From positions 372,001 to 436,000 of the forward strand of contig ML991785.1 of the NCBI GenBank assembly GCA_010094025.1: a DNA stretch of 64,000 bases, given 5' to 3'. Below are positions 46,418 through 57,473 of the stretch, piece by piece (position 1 is the first letter of the stretch; every line of letters begins with the position of its first letter). Under the pieces are notes generated by a model. It was not told where the DNA came from. It made no database searches and was given only the letters and a program-made list of their open reading frames with translations. Origin of the DNA: Viridothelium virens. Lineage: Eukaryota > Ascomycota > Dothideomycetes > Trypetheliales > Trypetheliaceae. A program made the position numbers and the translations under genes.

Positions 46418-48196
46418 CTAACCCCTGGAGTGCCTCCTGGATCCCCACTGGCTACAGTATGAAACTACTGCCGCCAAGACGAGGCCCAACAGTATCAAGT
46501 CGACGACATGGACCGCCCACCATACGTGCTGTACCACAAACGGACACGCGGCATACTCAACCTTCCATTCACCCGCTTCTCTTCCTTTTGCGCCTTCCTC
46601 GTACCACGCACTTAGGAGACCTGCGTTACCACCGTACGAGCCCATCATACTTCGTACTGTCACCTCTCTGATACCCGGAATATCTGAGGACACGGGGAGC
46701 TTAGCACGACGAGCGATCGGATAAGGCAACGCTGCCCAATCTCCAGTCTTTGTCTCTGCACTCTCCCCGGAAATATCTGTAGTTTCGGAGCGATTGAAGT
46801 AATGCCAGACATCGCATCCCTCATGGTCGTGCCCGTCCAGAATGATTCCCATCCTTCCCATTCCCGCCCGCGGCGCCCCCCTGTCTCCACTCATTCCAAA
46901 GATGGACTGCAGGACTTGGCGGCTGGCAAATTCGGAAAGGTGATTCTGTTCCCGGAGGAGGCCGGCATTCTCCTCGTAATAGGAGAAGTATGGGGCGTCG
47001 ATGCAGACACCTGCTTGCTTGTGAAGGGGAACGTGGGTGAGGAGGACGGTGAGGACTGAGGGGTCTTCGACAGGGCGGGAGGTGGAGATGACGCTGTTTA
47101 TGAAGGAGTAAGTGTCGGATTGGTGGGCGTGAGAGTAGACAGGGCCGTCCAGATTCATGTCATTGAGAACGACGAGGCGGATGACGGGATCGGAGTTTAT
47201 CCTGGAAGCCGTACTATCGAACGGGCTCAGCGGGGCTGAGGTCTGGGGATTACTGTCTGATGAGGGAATGCGAGGCAGCCGGACCCAGCGATCCCAATTC
47301 ACTCGACCAAATTGTTTCTCAAACCGGTCAATGGCAGATCCGTCAACCTCGCCGGCGTAGCCAATGTCGTGATTGCCGGCAATATTGATGATTCTATTCT
47401 CCCAAGCTTTTTCCACTCCAAGATCGTCACCTGGCTCATCACTGCCATCTCCGAGGGCGGTTAAGTCTTCGATCTTTTGCCCATCGCTGAACACTCTATT
47501 CCAAAATCTCCATGCTCTCCATTCGAATTCGTTGTCATCGATCCATTGGCTTCCCACCAGGTCTCCAAGCACGGTGACATGAGTCGGTCCCGCCCACCAC
47601 TTCATGCTCCGATACACATGGGCAAGGTAATAGTCGTTACCCCAAAGATCTAATCTCTTCCTCCAACTACCAAAGAGCCGAGGAACATCCTGAACTACCA
47701 GATCTCTGAAGGATTCCAGAATACGCATGCAGCCAACAAGCTCCTTTTCCAAAGGTCTACCGTCTTCTTTGTTCTTGAAGATATGCTTTTCAAACAATTG
47801 TTTTAAACTCGGAAAAGTCGGTTCATCGGAGTTAGGGAGCGAGGTGTCGCCCTCGAGCTGGGGGTCTCCAAGGGCCAACAATCTGAAGGGAGCCTTCCTT
47901 CCTGCAAGCTTATTTCGACCATCCTCGCTTATTTCCTTCCACGTATGGACCACCTGCTTTCCCAGTCCTAGAAGCCCTCCTCTTGATCCCGTGGTGGCGC
48001 CATTAGGGTCTTGCGGCGCCTTGCCATGGCTTGCTTGCGGATTGAGGTAACATACCTCGGGTTCTGATCTCTGTGGAGGAGGCTCGGGAAACTCGCAGCC
48101 GTGGAGGAAAGGGTAGAAGTATATCCAAAGAGTGCTGATCAAGGCAGGCGTTAGGAGGAAGCGGACGAGGGTTAGGAGAAGGCCGGAGTTGGGCAT
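46418..48196 (-). CDS. TED1: Cdc1/Ted1-type metallophosphoesterase
   Basis: Single-exon 592-aa ER membrane protein. An N-terminal membrane segment (LLTLVRFLLTPALISTLWIY) anchors it, and a second lies near the C-terminus (VVDLILLGLVLAAVVSYC). The calcineurin-like metal-binding motifs occur in order: LALGDPQ (D of motif I), VLGDLVGS (GDxxD-like II), IAGNHDIG (GNHD, III), LLTHVPLH (IV) and LDGHDHEGCD (GHxH-like, V). The GDPQLEG opening and the SMKWWAGPTHVTVLGDL block favour Ted1 over Cdc1. These enzymes remove ethanolamine phosphate from GPI glycans and aid ER exit of GPI-anchored proteins. Assignment to Ted1 rather than Cdc1 is by motif memory, and the family call is firm. It diverges from COX4. 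Confidence 0.85.
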   Translation of the reverse strand: MPNSGLLLTLVRFLLTPALISTLWIYFYPFLHGCEFPEPPPQRSEPEVCYLNPQASHGKAPQDPNGATTGSRGGLLGLGKQVVHTWKEISEDGRNKLAGRKAPFRLLALGDPQLEGDTSLPNSDEPTFPSLKQLFEKHIFKNKEDGRPLEKELVGCMRILESFRDLVVQDVPRLFGSWRKRLDLWGNDYYLAHVYRSMKWWAGPTHVTVLGDLVGSQWIDDNEFEWRAWRFWNRVFSDGQKIEDLTALGDGSDEPGDDLGVEKAWENRIINIAGNHDIGYAGEVDGSAIDRFEKQFGRVNWDRWVRLPRIPSSDSNPQTSAPLSPFDSTASRINSDPVIRLVVLNDMNLDGPVYSHAHQSDTYSFINSVISTSRPVEDPSVLTVLLTHVPLHKQAGVCIDAPYFSYYEENAGLLREQNHLSEFASRQVLQSIFGMSGDRGAPRAGMGRMGIILDGHDHEGCDVWHYFNRSETTDISGESAETKTGDWAALPYPIARRAKLPVSSDIPGIREVTVRSMMGSYGGNAGLLSAWYEEGAKGREAGEWKVEYAACPFVVQHVWWAVHVVDLILLGLVLAAVVSYCSQWGSRRHSRG

Positions 48197-48875
48197 TGAC
48201 GAAGCATCGGAGCACTCAATATGTTTGGCAAGCTGATAGAAGAGAGAGTAGAAAGGAGAGAGAGGAGGAGAGTAGCAAAGGAGCGCCGGTAAAAAGAACG
48301 ACAGGAATCCACATGGGTTGAAAGGTTGTTAGAACCTAGCTATTTAGTTGCGTGCAACGCGAATGATAGTTGAACAACTGGTCCGTGCGTCACGGCCTCT
48401 CCTAGACCCAGGGGCCAGGGCTACACGGATCTACTCCGTACAATGAGATGAGAGCCGGGCGGTTGATTTGAATGGGCTTGTCAAATTAAACCGCCAAACA
48501 TAACCGCACAACCTAGAAGCAAAAGCATATCAGTCAATGATCTAAAGCTCGTGGTTAAGCTACTATATGCCTTGAAAGTGTCAGTCCCCTTTAGAGCCTG
48601 CAACACTGTCTCTGACCTATCGTCAAAGGTAATTCAAGTCCCATTTTTTTTTAACACATAATGCCGTCGCGCTTACGTTTCCCATTCCACTTCGACGGAA
48701 GAACTGCTCAAATCACTGTTCCAAGCCACTGAAGAAGTGAATGCAGTAAGCGCGCGTGTGTACTAAGCGCGCGTTCCGTGTTTTGCTACTTTGCTTAAGC
48801 TCCATCCTGAAGTGCCGCAACGAACAGCATCTCGAAATCTTATTGTCACGCTTTCTCTCAACGACGGGTCTCGCC
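48197..48875. promoter_or_regulatory. Divergent promoter, TED1-like and COX4
   Basis: About 680 bp between divergent start codons, with an ACTCCGTAC copy at 48433-48441 and a run of T bases near 48645. No gene supported. Confidence 0.4.
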
Positions 48876-49823
48876 ATGCTGCCTCTTAGGCGCTCAGTGC
48901 TTGCTTTAGCATGTCGCTCTGCTACTGTCCGACCAATTGCTTCCCGCACGTTCACTTCATCCTTCATTCGACGTGAGTCTACTTACCTCCTGGGCGACCC
49001 GTGAGCTCCAGTAGCAACTCCAGAGAGCCCAAATGGTCAATCAATGCTGAAACGTCGATTCCATCTTAGGGAAAGATGACCAACAGAGTGACCCTCTACC
49101 CGGCGAGCCATCGAAGCACATCAAGAAATTCAATGGTATCTCCGCCTTCTCTCATCTGACACGAGATCATCCGCTCCCTCTCCCTCTCCCCTCTCTGCCT
49201 GCAACCTCAACCCACTTCTTGGACCGTACTTTCATAGACTGATCTCTGGCACCTGTCACAGAAATAAAGACGGAAGAGGATCTTCTTCCCCCTGGTGCCG
49301 AGCCTGGCACGATCCCGACGGATATCGAGCAAGCCACCGGTCTTGATCGTCTCGAAATCTTGGGTAAGATGCAAGGCATCGATATCTTCGATATGAAACC
49401 TCTGGATGCTAGCCGGAGGGGCACGCTCGACAATCCGATTGTAGTGCGGAGTGCTGGGGATGAGCAGTACTGTGGATGCACGGGGAGTCCCGCAGATAGC
49501 CATGTGGTGAAGTGGCTCACGGTGAGTGCGACTTTTGCTTGATCGTGAATACCTGCCTGTTGCAGGATAGCGCTGGCCCTGGGGATACGAGATTGAATTT
49601 CAGCTGACGAGGATTGATCATATAGCTGTCGCGAGATCGCCCTGTGGAGCGCTGCATCGAATGTGGGTCCGTATATCAAATGGAATATGTTGGCCCAGCC
49701 GAGGACCCTCATGGACATGGCCACGGCGAGCATGATGTTCATGGACACGATGCTGATGGGGCGCACAATTATGAGGGCGAGCCAAAGACGATGGCTGACT
49801 TTGTAAATCCTGAGTACAGATAG
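48876..49823 (+). CDS. COX4: Cytochrome c oxidase subunit 4 (COX5B family), mitochondrial
   Basis: Four exons, 48876-48972, 49070-49135, 49262-49521 and 49626-49823, give 206 aa. The ATG at 48876 starts a clear mitochondrial presequence (MLPLRRSVLALACRSATVRP, then SRTFTSSFIRR). The mature part begins near DDQQSDPLPG and has EQATGLDRLEILGKMQGIDI and the zinc site YCGCTG with ERCIECGSVY (two Cys pairs). The protein is the nuclear-encoded zinc subunit of complex IV on the matrix side. After VYQMEYVGP the C-terminus holds a His/Gly/Asp-rich insertion (DPHGHGHGEHDVHGHDADGA) before the usual KTMADFVNPEYR end. The final exon joins at W-L-T/L-S-R-D-R-P, in frame. Confidence 0.93.
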
Positions 49824-50129
49824 GTATTCGAGGTGTCTTGTATGAGGTGAGGACGATTAGACGGGGCAGCAAAACCGTGTACATCAGCTTGGCAATCATC
49901 AAGTATTAGAACAATATCGTGAACCGCAAGTACCAAGTTCAGTTACGGCTTGTACGTTGGATTGGATTTAGTCGTGCGGCAGCCAAAGAAAGCAAGGAAA
50001 CTCAAACGCCATGTCATTTGCTACCTAGTGCCTGGAGATGCACAATGCCTAATGAAATATCTCTCATTTAGACCTGAATGAGCCACACGCTATCCGATTG
50101 CTGGTATCTTTCTGCTTCTCACACCTACC
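49824..50129. other. Convergent intergenic region
   Basis: 306 bp between the 3' ends of COX4 and RPL23. Nothing distinct seen. Confidence 0.5.
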
Positions 50130-51085
50130 TCACATCACGACACCGGAGTTGCTTGCGATACGCTATGGAGCATTAGTAAATTGAGAGTAAGCATAAATTT
50201 TCAGAGGGAGCCTTACTGGCCAGAGCTCTGCTGCTTCCTTGCCAACAGGACCAGTAATGGCCGATCCCTTCATCTCACCCTTTGGATTGACGATCTGCAA
50301 TCAAAAAGCCGTTAGCAAAAGAAATCTCGATCGACCATCTCAATCCAAGCCCCATCTCTCTATTCTGCCACTTCTTGTCTCTGCCTCTTCTCTCTGCAAT
50401 CTTGATCCTTCCCATCTCTTCCTCGCCCCATCTCCTTTGACCCACGTCTCTCTCCGACTCGCAAGTTTTATGTAGTGGGAATTCAACTCACCACTCCGGC
50501 GTTGTCCTCGAAATATAGGTATACCCCGTCCGCCCGTCTCCAGGGCTTGCTCTGCCGTACCACCACCGCAGGCATGACCTTCTTTCGCAGCTCGGGCTTG
50601 CCCTTCTTCACTGTCGCCATCACCATGTCGCCCACACCCGCAGCTGGTAACCGATTGAGACGTGCCCCGATGCCCTTGACGGAGATGATGTAAATAGAGC
50701 TGTGCAAGCATCAGAAATTGGCCCTGTCTCGTATGGTACGAAAAAAGGAGGGAGCTAACCGAGCACCGCTGTTGTCCGCACAGTTCATGACCGCACCGCT
50801 AAGAGGAATGGAATGTCAGCATTTGAATTGGGGAGGACGTGGTCCCAGTGGAACCCTTGCGTATTGGGAACCGATAGTAGGGGAGAGTAGCGCAGTGGGA
50901 CGTACACAGGCAGACCAAGGGTCATCTTCAGCTTGTTTCCAGCCCCGGCGGCTCTTCTATAAGTCGCAATGTTAGTGCATTTACTCAAATATGAGGTGTC
51001 TTCTGTTGTCGCTTTGTGATCTAGCTAATCTTCCTCTTCTTGACACATAGAAATTCGAATCTTGGACGTACCCTCTGCCAGGCAT
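50130..51085 (-). CDS. RPL23: 60S ribosomal protein L23 (uL14)
   Basis: Six exons, 51085-51072, 50956-50906, 50798-50760, 50699-50492, 50294-50217 and 50162-50130, encode 140 aa, the standard length of eukaryotic uL14. The joined protein reads [102 protein letters not shown] and [10 protein letters not shown]. It is part of the large cytosolic ribosomal subunit at the subunit interface and bridges. One donor (GTTAGC) is weak, but the frame and sequence leave little doubt. Five introns in a 423 nt coding region, with a 14 nt first exon, is typical of intron-rich ribosomal protein genes in filamentous ascomycetes. Confidence 0.96.
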
Positions 51086-51672
51086 TTTGAGATCGTTTCC
51101 ACTATTTCAGTCTTTCCAGAGGATTGAGTCGCAATGCACTGTATTAGGGGCCTCTCAGGTTACAAATGTTCACAACCGTGCGTGAGTGGGTAGGTGGAAA
51201 GTTCGCCGGCATGAGGTGAAACGATTTTCCGTACTTTGTGTGGTTTCTGACAAGCGAGCATCACCAGACGCGGGGCGCTGATAGGCTGAGATGAACTCCG
51301 TAGATCTGCTTGAGATAGGAGGACAAACTTCTCCTTGGGGAGGCAATAGATCCGAATTGCCCTTCAGTAGTATGAGTTTCCACTTCATACGATTATGTAG
51401 TTCTCCAAAAATACTGATCCGTAATTTGGATCACTCTTAGGCATCCAGACCATGGCAAATCGAGCGCATTTAGATCGATGGCATTGCCTATAGGCGTTTT
51501 CCATTTCTCTGCGAATTCAGATCGCTCTCAATTACAATACAATGCATATTCAAAATCCATAATTCCAGATCGCCAATGCCTTAACATCCATACACCTCGA
51601 ACGCTCAACGCTTCCCAACCCTCTCGATCCCTTCCGGATCCAACGCCCCCATCCATCCATCATCCCGCATCG
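51086..51672. other. Intergenic region
   Basis: About 590 bp between RPL23 (its promoter side) and the 3' end of the SH3 gene. The region must hold the RPL23 promoter. I could not point to a specific ribosomal-protein promoter box. Confidence 0.45.
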
Positions 51673-53508
51673 TCACCTTCCCCCGTCCAACTTCTCCATC
51701 GCATCTTCCGGCCCCTTACCCCTCAACTCCATCGTCTCTCTCTCCTCCCCCTTCCCCTCTCCCTCTTCCCGGATCTTATCCTTCTCCCTCTCTCTCTCCC
51801 TCCTCCTCCCCTCCTCGCTCTTCCGCCCTCCGCCCTCCTCACTCCGCCTCCCCTGCAACGACGCCGGAATCTTCAGCGCAGGCGTCGACATCGCCCGGCC
51901 ATGCATGATCTCGAAGTCTTTGCTCGACGTGCTGAACGTCGACACCACCGGCGGATAGTGACCCCCGCCACCAGCAGCACCCCCAACAACGCTCCCATAT
52001 GACCCCGCACTGGCATTCGAGCTCGCAGCCGACGCATTCGAATTCGAGTTGCTGTGGGAAGCCGGGCCGCGCCCGCCGCTGCGCTCGCCGCTGCTGTCTC
52101 TCTCGTGGCCTTGTCCGAGCTGCGAATGGTGGGACTGCGTGGGCGTAACCGCTTCGTTGCTGGTGGCAGCGCGCGGGGTCCAGGGGGAGGTGACGGAGGT
52201 GGGGTCTGCAGTGTCGGTGTACAGCGCGTGTCCAACGGAACCGTCGGCTTCAGTGGTGGTGTAGTGATGGTTTTGGTGGTTGTAGGATCCGCGATTGGTG
52301 TCAGTGGTGTCGTCGCCGATGCCGAGGCCTTGGACCGCTGGCCAGCCTTCGGCTTCTCCGGTTAGGTTCAGCTCGCGCAGGAGGCGGACGTATTCTTCGG
52401 GGACGAGCCCGCTTTCGCCGGAGATGGGGTCTTGGGCGACGAGCCAGCCCTGGCCGTGTCGGTAGCTCACGAGGATGACTTGGCCCTCGACAAGGGGAAG
52501 CTCGTTCTCGTTTTCCCGGGTGAAGTCGAATAAAGCAATGGCTTTGCCATGCATTTCTTCGTCAGGGGAGGCAATGGTGAATTGATAATCGCGTGAGTAT
52601 CGAGATTCTTCCGCGGAACCTTGGGATGATAGGGAGTTATGATGATTTAAGTATGAGGCATCATGTGATGGTATGCGTGTGCCAAATGGTTGTGGAGTGT
52701 AGGGACTGGAACCGTGTGACGTAGGTGAAGGCTGTGAAGTCGGAGAATGCGGATTGCGGTAATGGCGCGCATATTGCCGTTGCGATGACGGATCATGATT
52801 CGTTTGCGCGAAGGCAGAGTCCTGTCTTCCATCATATTCGCCAAAGAGATAGCCGCCGTTGGAGGAAGAGCCCGCGTATGAAGCTCGCCAATCCGGCCGA
52901 TCACGGCTTCGTCCTCGACTGTCAAAATCAACGGTTGATTTATGCTTCTTATGACGAGCGGCGGTAACCTTGGGGGAGTGTAAGTCTTCGTCCTCACTCC
53001 AGGGAGGACCATCAGCGAAAGATGTTGAAGGTAATTGGGGACCTCCGTGTCCATATGCCCCTGAAGCGCCTTCACCCCATGCAACCGCTGACCATTGTGC
53101 TCCGGGAGGTGGATCTGATAGTCGCCGTTGTGCTTCGCTTGCAGGAGTTGAGATTCCCGAGCCCAGATCGGGAGGAGGCCCATAATGCATGGCATGAAAG
53201 GAAGGGTATGCAAAGTCGCGAACAAGAGCATAGGGAAGACTCGAGTGAAACATGGGGAAAACGCTAGATTGTGGTCTTGATCGTGAATATGAGTGTGCAT
53301 TCGATATTGCGGATACAGCCGAGAGGCGCTTATTTGCGTATGCCGATATCCGTCGAGCACTCGATGGTTTTAGCGGCGGAGACGTGACGAGAGGCGGTAA
53401 GGATGTCCCACTGTTGTGGGTATTTGAAGTCGGCTGTGGTGATTTTGAGGATACCGAATTCGGAGACGGTGAGGAGGACTTCGTCTGTGGGGAGAGAACG
53501 GCCGCCAT
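51673..53508 (-). CDS. SH3-domain protein, Nbp2/Skb5-like
   Basis: Single-exon 611-aa protein. One SH3 domain lies at about residues 322-380 (KAIALFDFTRENENELPLVE, GQGWLVAQD, GLVPEEYVRLL) with the ALYDF-like, WLVA and PEEYV landmarks. The HGQGWL and PEEYV versions are those of Nbp2/Skb5, an adaptor that brings the Ptc1 phosphatase to the Hog1 and cell-wall MAP kinase pathways. The N-terminal half is disordered and rich in Ser, Pro and Tyr. The C-terminal part has Ser/Asn runs, a Gly-rich segment and a highly charged Arg/Glu/Lys stretch. Yeast Nbp2 is less than half as long, so orthology is an inference and the domain call is firm. Confidence 0.85.
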   Translation of the reverse strand: MAAVLSPQTKSSSPSPNSVSSKSPQPTSNTHNSGTSLPPLVTSPPLKPSSARRISAYANKRLSAVSAISNAHSYSRSRPQSSVFPMFHSSLPYALVRDFAYPSFHAMHYGPPPDLGSGISTPASEAQRRLSDPPPGAQWSAVAWGEGASGAYGHGGPQLPSTSFADGPPWSEDEDLHSPKVTAARHKKHKSTVDFDSRGRSRDRPDWRASYAGSSSNGGYLFGEYDGRQDSAFAQTNHDPSSQRQYARHYRNPHSPTSQPSPTSHGSSPYTPQPFGTRIPSHDASYLNHHNSLSSQGSAEESRYSRDYQFTIASPDEEMHGKAIALFDFTRENENELPLVEGQVILVSYRHGQGWLVAQDPISGESGLVPEEYVRLLRELNLTGEAEGWPAVQGLGIGDDTTDTNRGSYNHQNHHYTTTEADGSVGHALYTDTADPTSVTSPWTPRAATSNEAVTPTQSHHSQLGQGHERDSSGERSGGRGPASHSNSNSNASAASSNASAGSYGSVVGGAAGGGGHYPPVVSTFSTSSKDFEIMHGRAMSTPALKIPASLQGRRSEEGGGRKSEEGRRREREREKDKIREEGEGKGEERETMELRGKGPEDAMEKLDGGR

Positions 53509-55168
53509 CTTGAGAACTGCGCCACTCCAGCGAGTGGCCTATGAATACGCCCAAAACGAGATATATCTTTTCCTAAACGACAGAACTGTATCCAGTGTGC
53601 CAATGGATCTGTGGGGTTTTCCAACGCCGCTCAGCTATCTTGCGCCTCTATAGGCTGACGAAGGTGGCGTAGCAACTCAAGGCAGCAATACGAGATGAAT
53701 TCTGTCGCACGCAAACCTAATGCGACCTTGACACCGTATCATGCGAATAAGATCCACGCAGACGACGCAGACGATATTAACCTGTTGCGCCAGTCGCTAG
53801 CCGCAGCAAAGACTTTCGCGCCCTCCCAGATATGCCCAACTTATTCAGATGTCGTGTATAAAGGATTTTGTCTCCAGAAAGTCCGGTCTTGACGCAGGCC
53901 AGTAATCGGATCGAGCGATTGAGCTCTGCCGGATTGAGAATGTTGTGCAGTCGTCTGCAGCAGAGATCGTGATGCCAAAGAGATAGTCGGGTTCACGAGA
54001 GTAATTGGAGTATGACAACGGTCAGCCGGAATGATCTCAAGAGTGCGAGAATGAAGAATAGCGACTGTCAAGGCCTCCAGTACTGGTTACGAGATTCTAG
54101 GCTAAAGATAACTTAGCGGTGAAGCTGTAACCGAATATCCAAGAACAAGGGCGGTTGCGCGACTCGGGCGGAGGTCTTGGATGAAGGGTGAGGGGTTTCT
54201 CTGCAAGTTTGAGGCTCAACTGCAGGCGGGCAAGATCTTCAATTGTGGATCGGCGAGGGTAGAGGTGGTGATCGGGAGGTGATCCGAGGCTGGCGGGCAG
54301 CGTCAGAGAATTGAGGTGGGTTTTTGTCGAAGAAAGCCGGGCGAGGAAGAGAAAGGTGGCTATATTTAGAAATTAACGGCTACTTTGTCGAGGATAGGAG
54401 ACAGGTCGAGATGGAAACGCTTGCTCGGAGGGCGCGCAAATCGCCGGCGCATCATCGTTCGACACGTCCTGTGGTACCGGTAGGCAGACAGCAAAGCAAA
54501 TAGGGCCTGGTCGTTCGGAGGAGATTCTCGTGGGAGATGTTTGCAGTGGCTGGGCATCAGGGCGCTACATTTCCTTAGTCGTTTCACATCTGCGCCTAAG
54601 GATAGTTGACCCTCGTCTGCCTCTCCGCTGCTCTCCCCGCTCGCCCTCCCACGCTCCCTTTGTCAGCAGTGCCAACCCTTCGTATCTCCACAGGAATGTA
54701 AAATTGGGTATCGCTGTGGGCCAGGAATGTCGGTGAATCGTCCTCGTCTGTTTCAAGCTTCACCACTTTTGTCACAGCATTTCCATCATGTTTGTCGCAC
54801 TTATCCACTTGTTTTACCCGTAAGCATGTCACGTGGTGCTGCATGTCATCGTCTATCGATCTGCGGCCCCAAGATGCATCACAAGTGCTGACCGACTTGG
54901 ACGAAGCTTTTGGTGCTTTGTTTTCCACTTGATTCCCGACCATTAGCACGTTCAATGACATCAACTTTGCCATCCTAGGACTTTCTTTGGCTCGCCTACC
55001 CTGGTTCTGACAGAATTGCTGTGAATAAGAAAAATGTTGATTGAATTTCATATTAAGGACTTAGCTGAGGACATGGGAGTGACAGCCTTAGCGCTTCTAT
55101 ATCGTTTATCATCTCTACATCTCATTAATACAGAAGACTCTTGGTGGGTCTTCTCATCTAACCTCAAT
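53509..55168. other. Intergenic region, 1.7 kb
   Basis: Holds the promoter of the SH3 gene. A 125-codon minus frame at 54596-54973 is listed separately. Other frames look random. Confidence 0.45.
54596..54973 (-). CDS. Hypothetical open frame, 125 aa, low support
   Basis: Opens at an ATG (MAKLMSLNVLMVGNQVENK). It is hydrophilic in the middle (TKVVKLETDEDDSPTFLAHS) with a basic end. No family is recognised, there is no splice support, and composition is only weakly coding-like. It may be chance. Confidence 0.2.
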   Translation of the reverse strand: MAKLMSLNVLMVGNQVENKAPKASSKSVSTCDASWGRRSIDDDMQHHVTCLRVKQVDKCDKHDGNAVTKVVKLETDEDDSPTFLAHSDTQFYIPVEIRRVGTADKGSVGGRAGRAAERQTRVNYP

Positions 55169-56423
55169 CTACAGCCATTCTTTCTGCTTCACCATTGCCT
55201 CAATAACACTCTCGGTGCCTTCCCCCTCCCAAATCTGTACGATTACTAATTTTGCCCGTTTCAGCAATTTTGTCCATTGCTGCTCAGTCCTTTCCATACA
55301 CATCCGCTGTTCTTGCTCCTCTGGGGTTCGAATGACTCCGAACTTCTGTCCGGCTTCTAAGACGAGGGCCACCTTCTCTACGATTAACAAACGGGAATAA
55401 TTCCCATCCATTGCGTCGACGGTGTTCTTCAATATCTTCAGAGCATCCTGATCGTGCTTCTCGTGCAGAACTCCATTCAAAAGATAGATGCGAGCGCCCT
55501 GCACGGGCTGTGGATCGGTCAGAATGTTATGCGGTAGAAGCTTGACCAGTCCATCAAATCTTCGCTCTCCATTGTCCCGTAAATGCTTTCCAGTCACTTC
55601 TAGTTCCTCTGGCAGAACTTCCAATACACATGTCCTCATGATGCTCGGGAATGCTTTGCGAAAATCGAGGAGTTCCTGGCCAGACGTCTCTGCCACGTCT
55701 ACAAGAAGAGCGCGATCGGCCTTCAACCCGCCATCTGTCTTGCCAAGTTCTTCTTCCACAGGAAATATCCTAAACCAGGGGTACATTGCAATCCTGTTCT
55801 TGCTTCCAAAAGTTCTCATAATTTCTCCTTGCCTGGCTCTGACCACCCAATTTTTGGTCCTGGGTTTTCGAATAGCTCGCCTCTGCTCGGGGTTGTTTAG
55901 GACCCTCGTTACGTTGTTGGCTACGTATGTGCGCTCCCTGACTCGGTCGACGATGCCGGCAGACGCCAAAACATCCATAATGGCTTCTATTGGAAGTTGT
56001 ATCATTAGCGTCTTCGATAAACATTAAGTAGAAATGGGTTCGCACCGATCCGATCCTCCGCCCATCCGGTAGCCTTGGCGAGCTGGACGACGTTCCAGTT
56101 GATGCGCTCTGGCAAACATAGTTTATTCAGCATGCCATTCTGCATGATGCCTCGCAAGCAAGCGGCTTCTAAATGCTAGATACAACCTAGTTAGTATCGC
56201 CAAGTTCTATCGAGACTGCCAGCAATCTCTCAGATATTAGTTCCTATATACGAACCTGCTGTATGATTCGAGCCGACGTATCCTCCGGACGTGCCACTAC
56301 TCGACGAAGCTCCTCGATCGTACAAAGAAGACTCACTGAGGATTCAGATGATTGTTCGTGACTTTGCAACTTCAACGCATCCGAAAGAGCTTTCAGTACT
56401 CGGTTGAGCTCGTCATAAGACAT
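55169..56423 (-). CDS. O-methyltransferase-like protein with altered SAM-binding loop
   Basis: Three exons, 56423-56256, 56175-56046 and 55986-55169, give 371 aa. The layout is that of fungal class I O-methyltransferases of the COMT type: a short N-terminal helix region (MSYDELNRVLKALSDALKLQ), a winged-helix dimerisation domain (INWNVVQLAKATGWAEDRI, IMDVLASAGIVDRV) and a Rossmann part. In the Rossmann part, strand 1 reads LLVDVAETSGQELLDF where active enzymes have a V-D-x-G-G-G-x-G loop, so the glycine loop is largely lost. LPEELEVTG, NILTDPQPVQGARIYLLNGV and LHEKHDQDALKILKN follow the family pattern and the His in the LH-x-x-x-D segment is kept. It may bind SAM weakly or not at all. Members often sit in secondary metabolite clusters, but no such genes are adjacent here. 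Confidence 0.8.
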
Positions 56424-57473
56424 AGCTGCGATTCTATCCGTAGGAAATCTTGTGGCTTAACGGAACGAAAGCGATGGCAAAAGGGGCTGCAGAGTGCTGT
56501 GATGGTCTTAGTGACAGGACGGAGAGAATAGTATGACTCGAAGCATTCACACTCCATTCTGATAGTGTAATGTTGCTTCTAAAGTTTCAAAAAGATCTTC
56601 GTGAATGATTGAAGTTAGCATTGAATAAGAAAACGCTCGGCATGAATGCTAGTTTGCTCATGGACAACCGCGCCAGCGAAATCAGGGGCGATGGACGGGA
56701 TAGTCATAGAGAAGCTCGATATCCTAGACATTTTTCATCAGATGTCTATTCTTCAATGCCGCTTTGACTGATCAGGGTTACGATCGTCAACGCTAGCTCA
56801 ACGTGCTGGCCTTCGGTAGGCAATTCCAAGCAGGGACTGCTAACAATCAAAAGAGGCCAGAACAAGTTGTTGCATTAAACATCCATATTGAGCTGCAACG
56901 CGACATCACAGTGATTGCAAAGGACTCATCTCAAGCTCAATCGCTTTGGTTTCGCTATGGCTCTCCGCCTCTTGGTAGGAAGTCTCGTGGGGAAGTGCTG
57001 GCTTCGGTGTTGGAGGCAATTTTTGCCGAGGCTTTTCCACTCTTTGATATCTTAACCCATAACAAGAAATCCGGACCTGCGCCGAAGCACACGACAATTT
57101 ACACCAATGTTTGTTTAGACATCAGATGTAAGCTTCATCACCCAGCCAGCATTTGAGATCAAGAGATTTTTGCCCCTAGACTGCTTTCATGATGAATACC
57201 ATAGAATTATTGGAGCTGTCCTATTTCCACCTGGAATGAGGACGAAAACTATACGCGCTTGGTTATCTGATATGTTCTACACTTCATTGAATTTGCTACT
57301 GGACTACACGATACTCTATGCTAACAGTGTCGGGAACTCAGGTGACCTATCGCCCAACATCACTCAAATCTGCATATCTTACCTGACCTAACACTCTTCC
57401 CCGCCTGTCATCACTGCCATTACTATTGCGACACTCCGAACCCTAAAGCAAATCCTCTGATATCCACTCCAAA
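56424..57473. other. Divergent intergenic region
   Basis: About 1 kb between the O-methyltransferase-like gene (-) and SSU72 (+). Plus-strand frames at 56803-57156 and 57170-57391 have partly protein-like composition (SLWFRYGSPPLGRKSRGEVL; RFLPLDCFHDEYHRIIGAVL). No ATG start plus splice model of normal intron length joins them, so they may be relics of a small gene. Confidence 0.4.
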
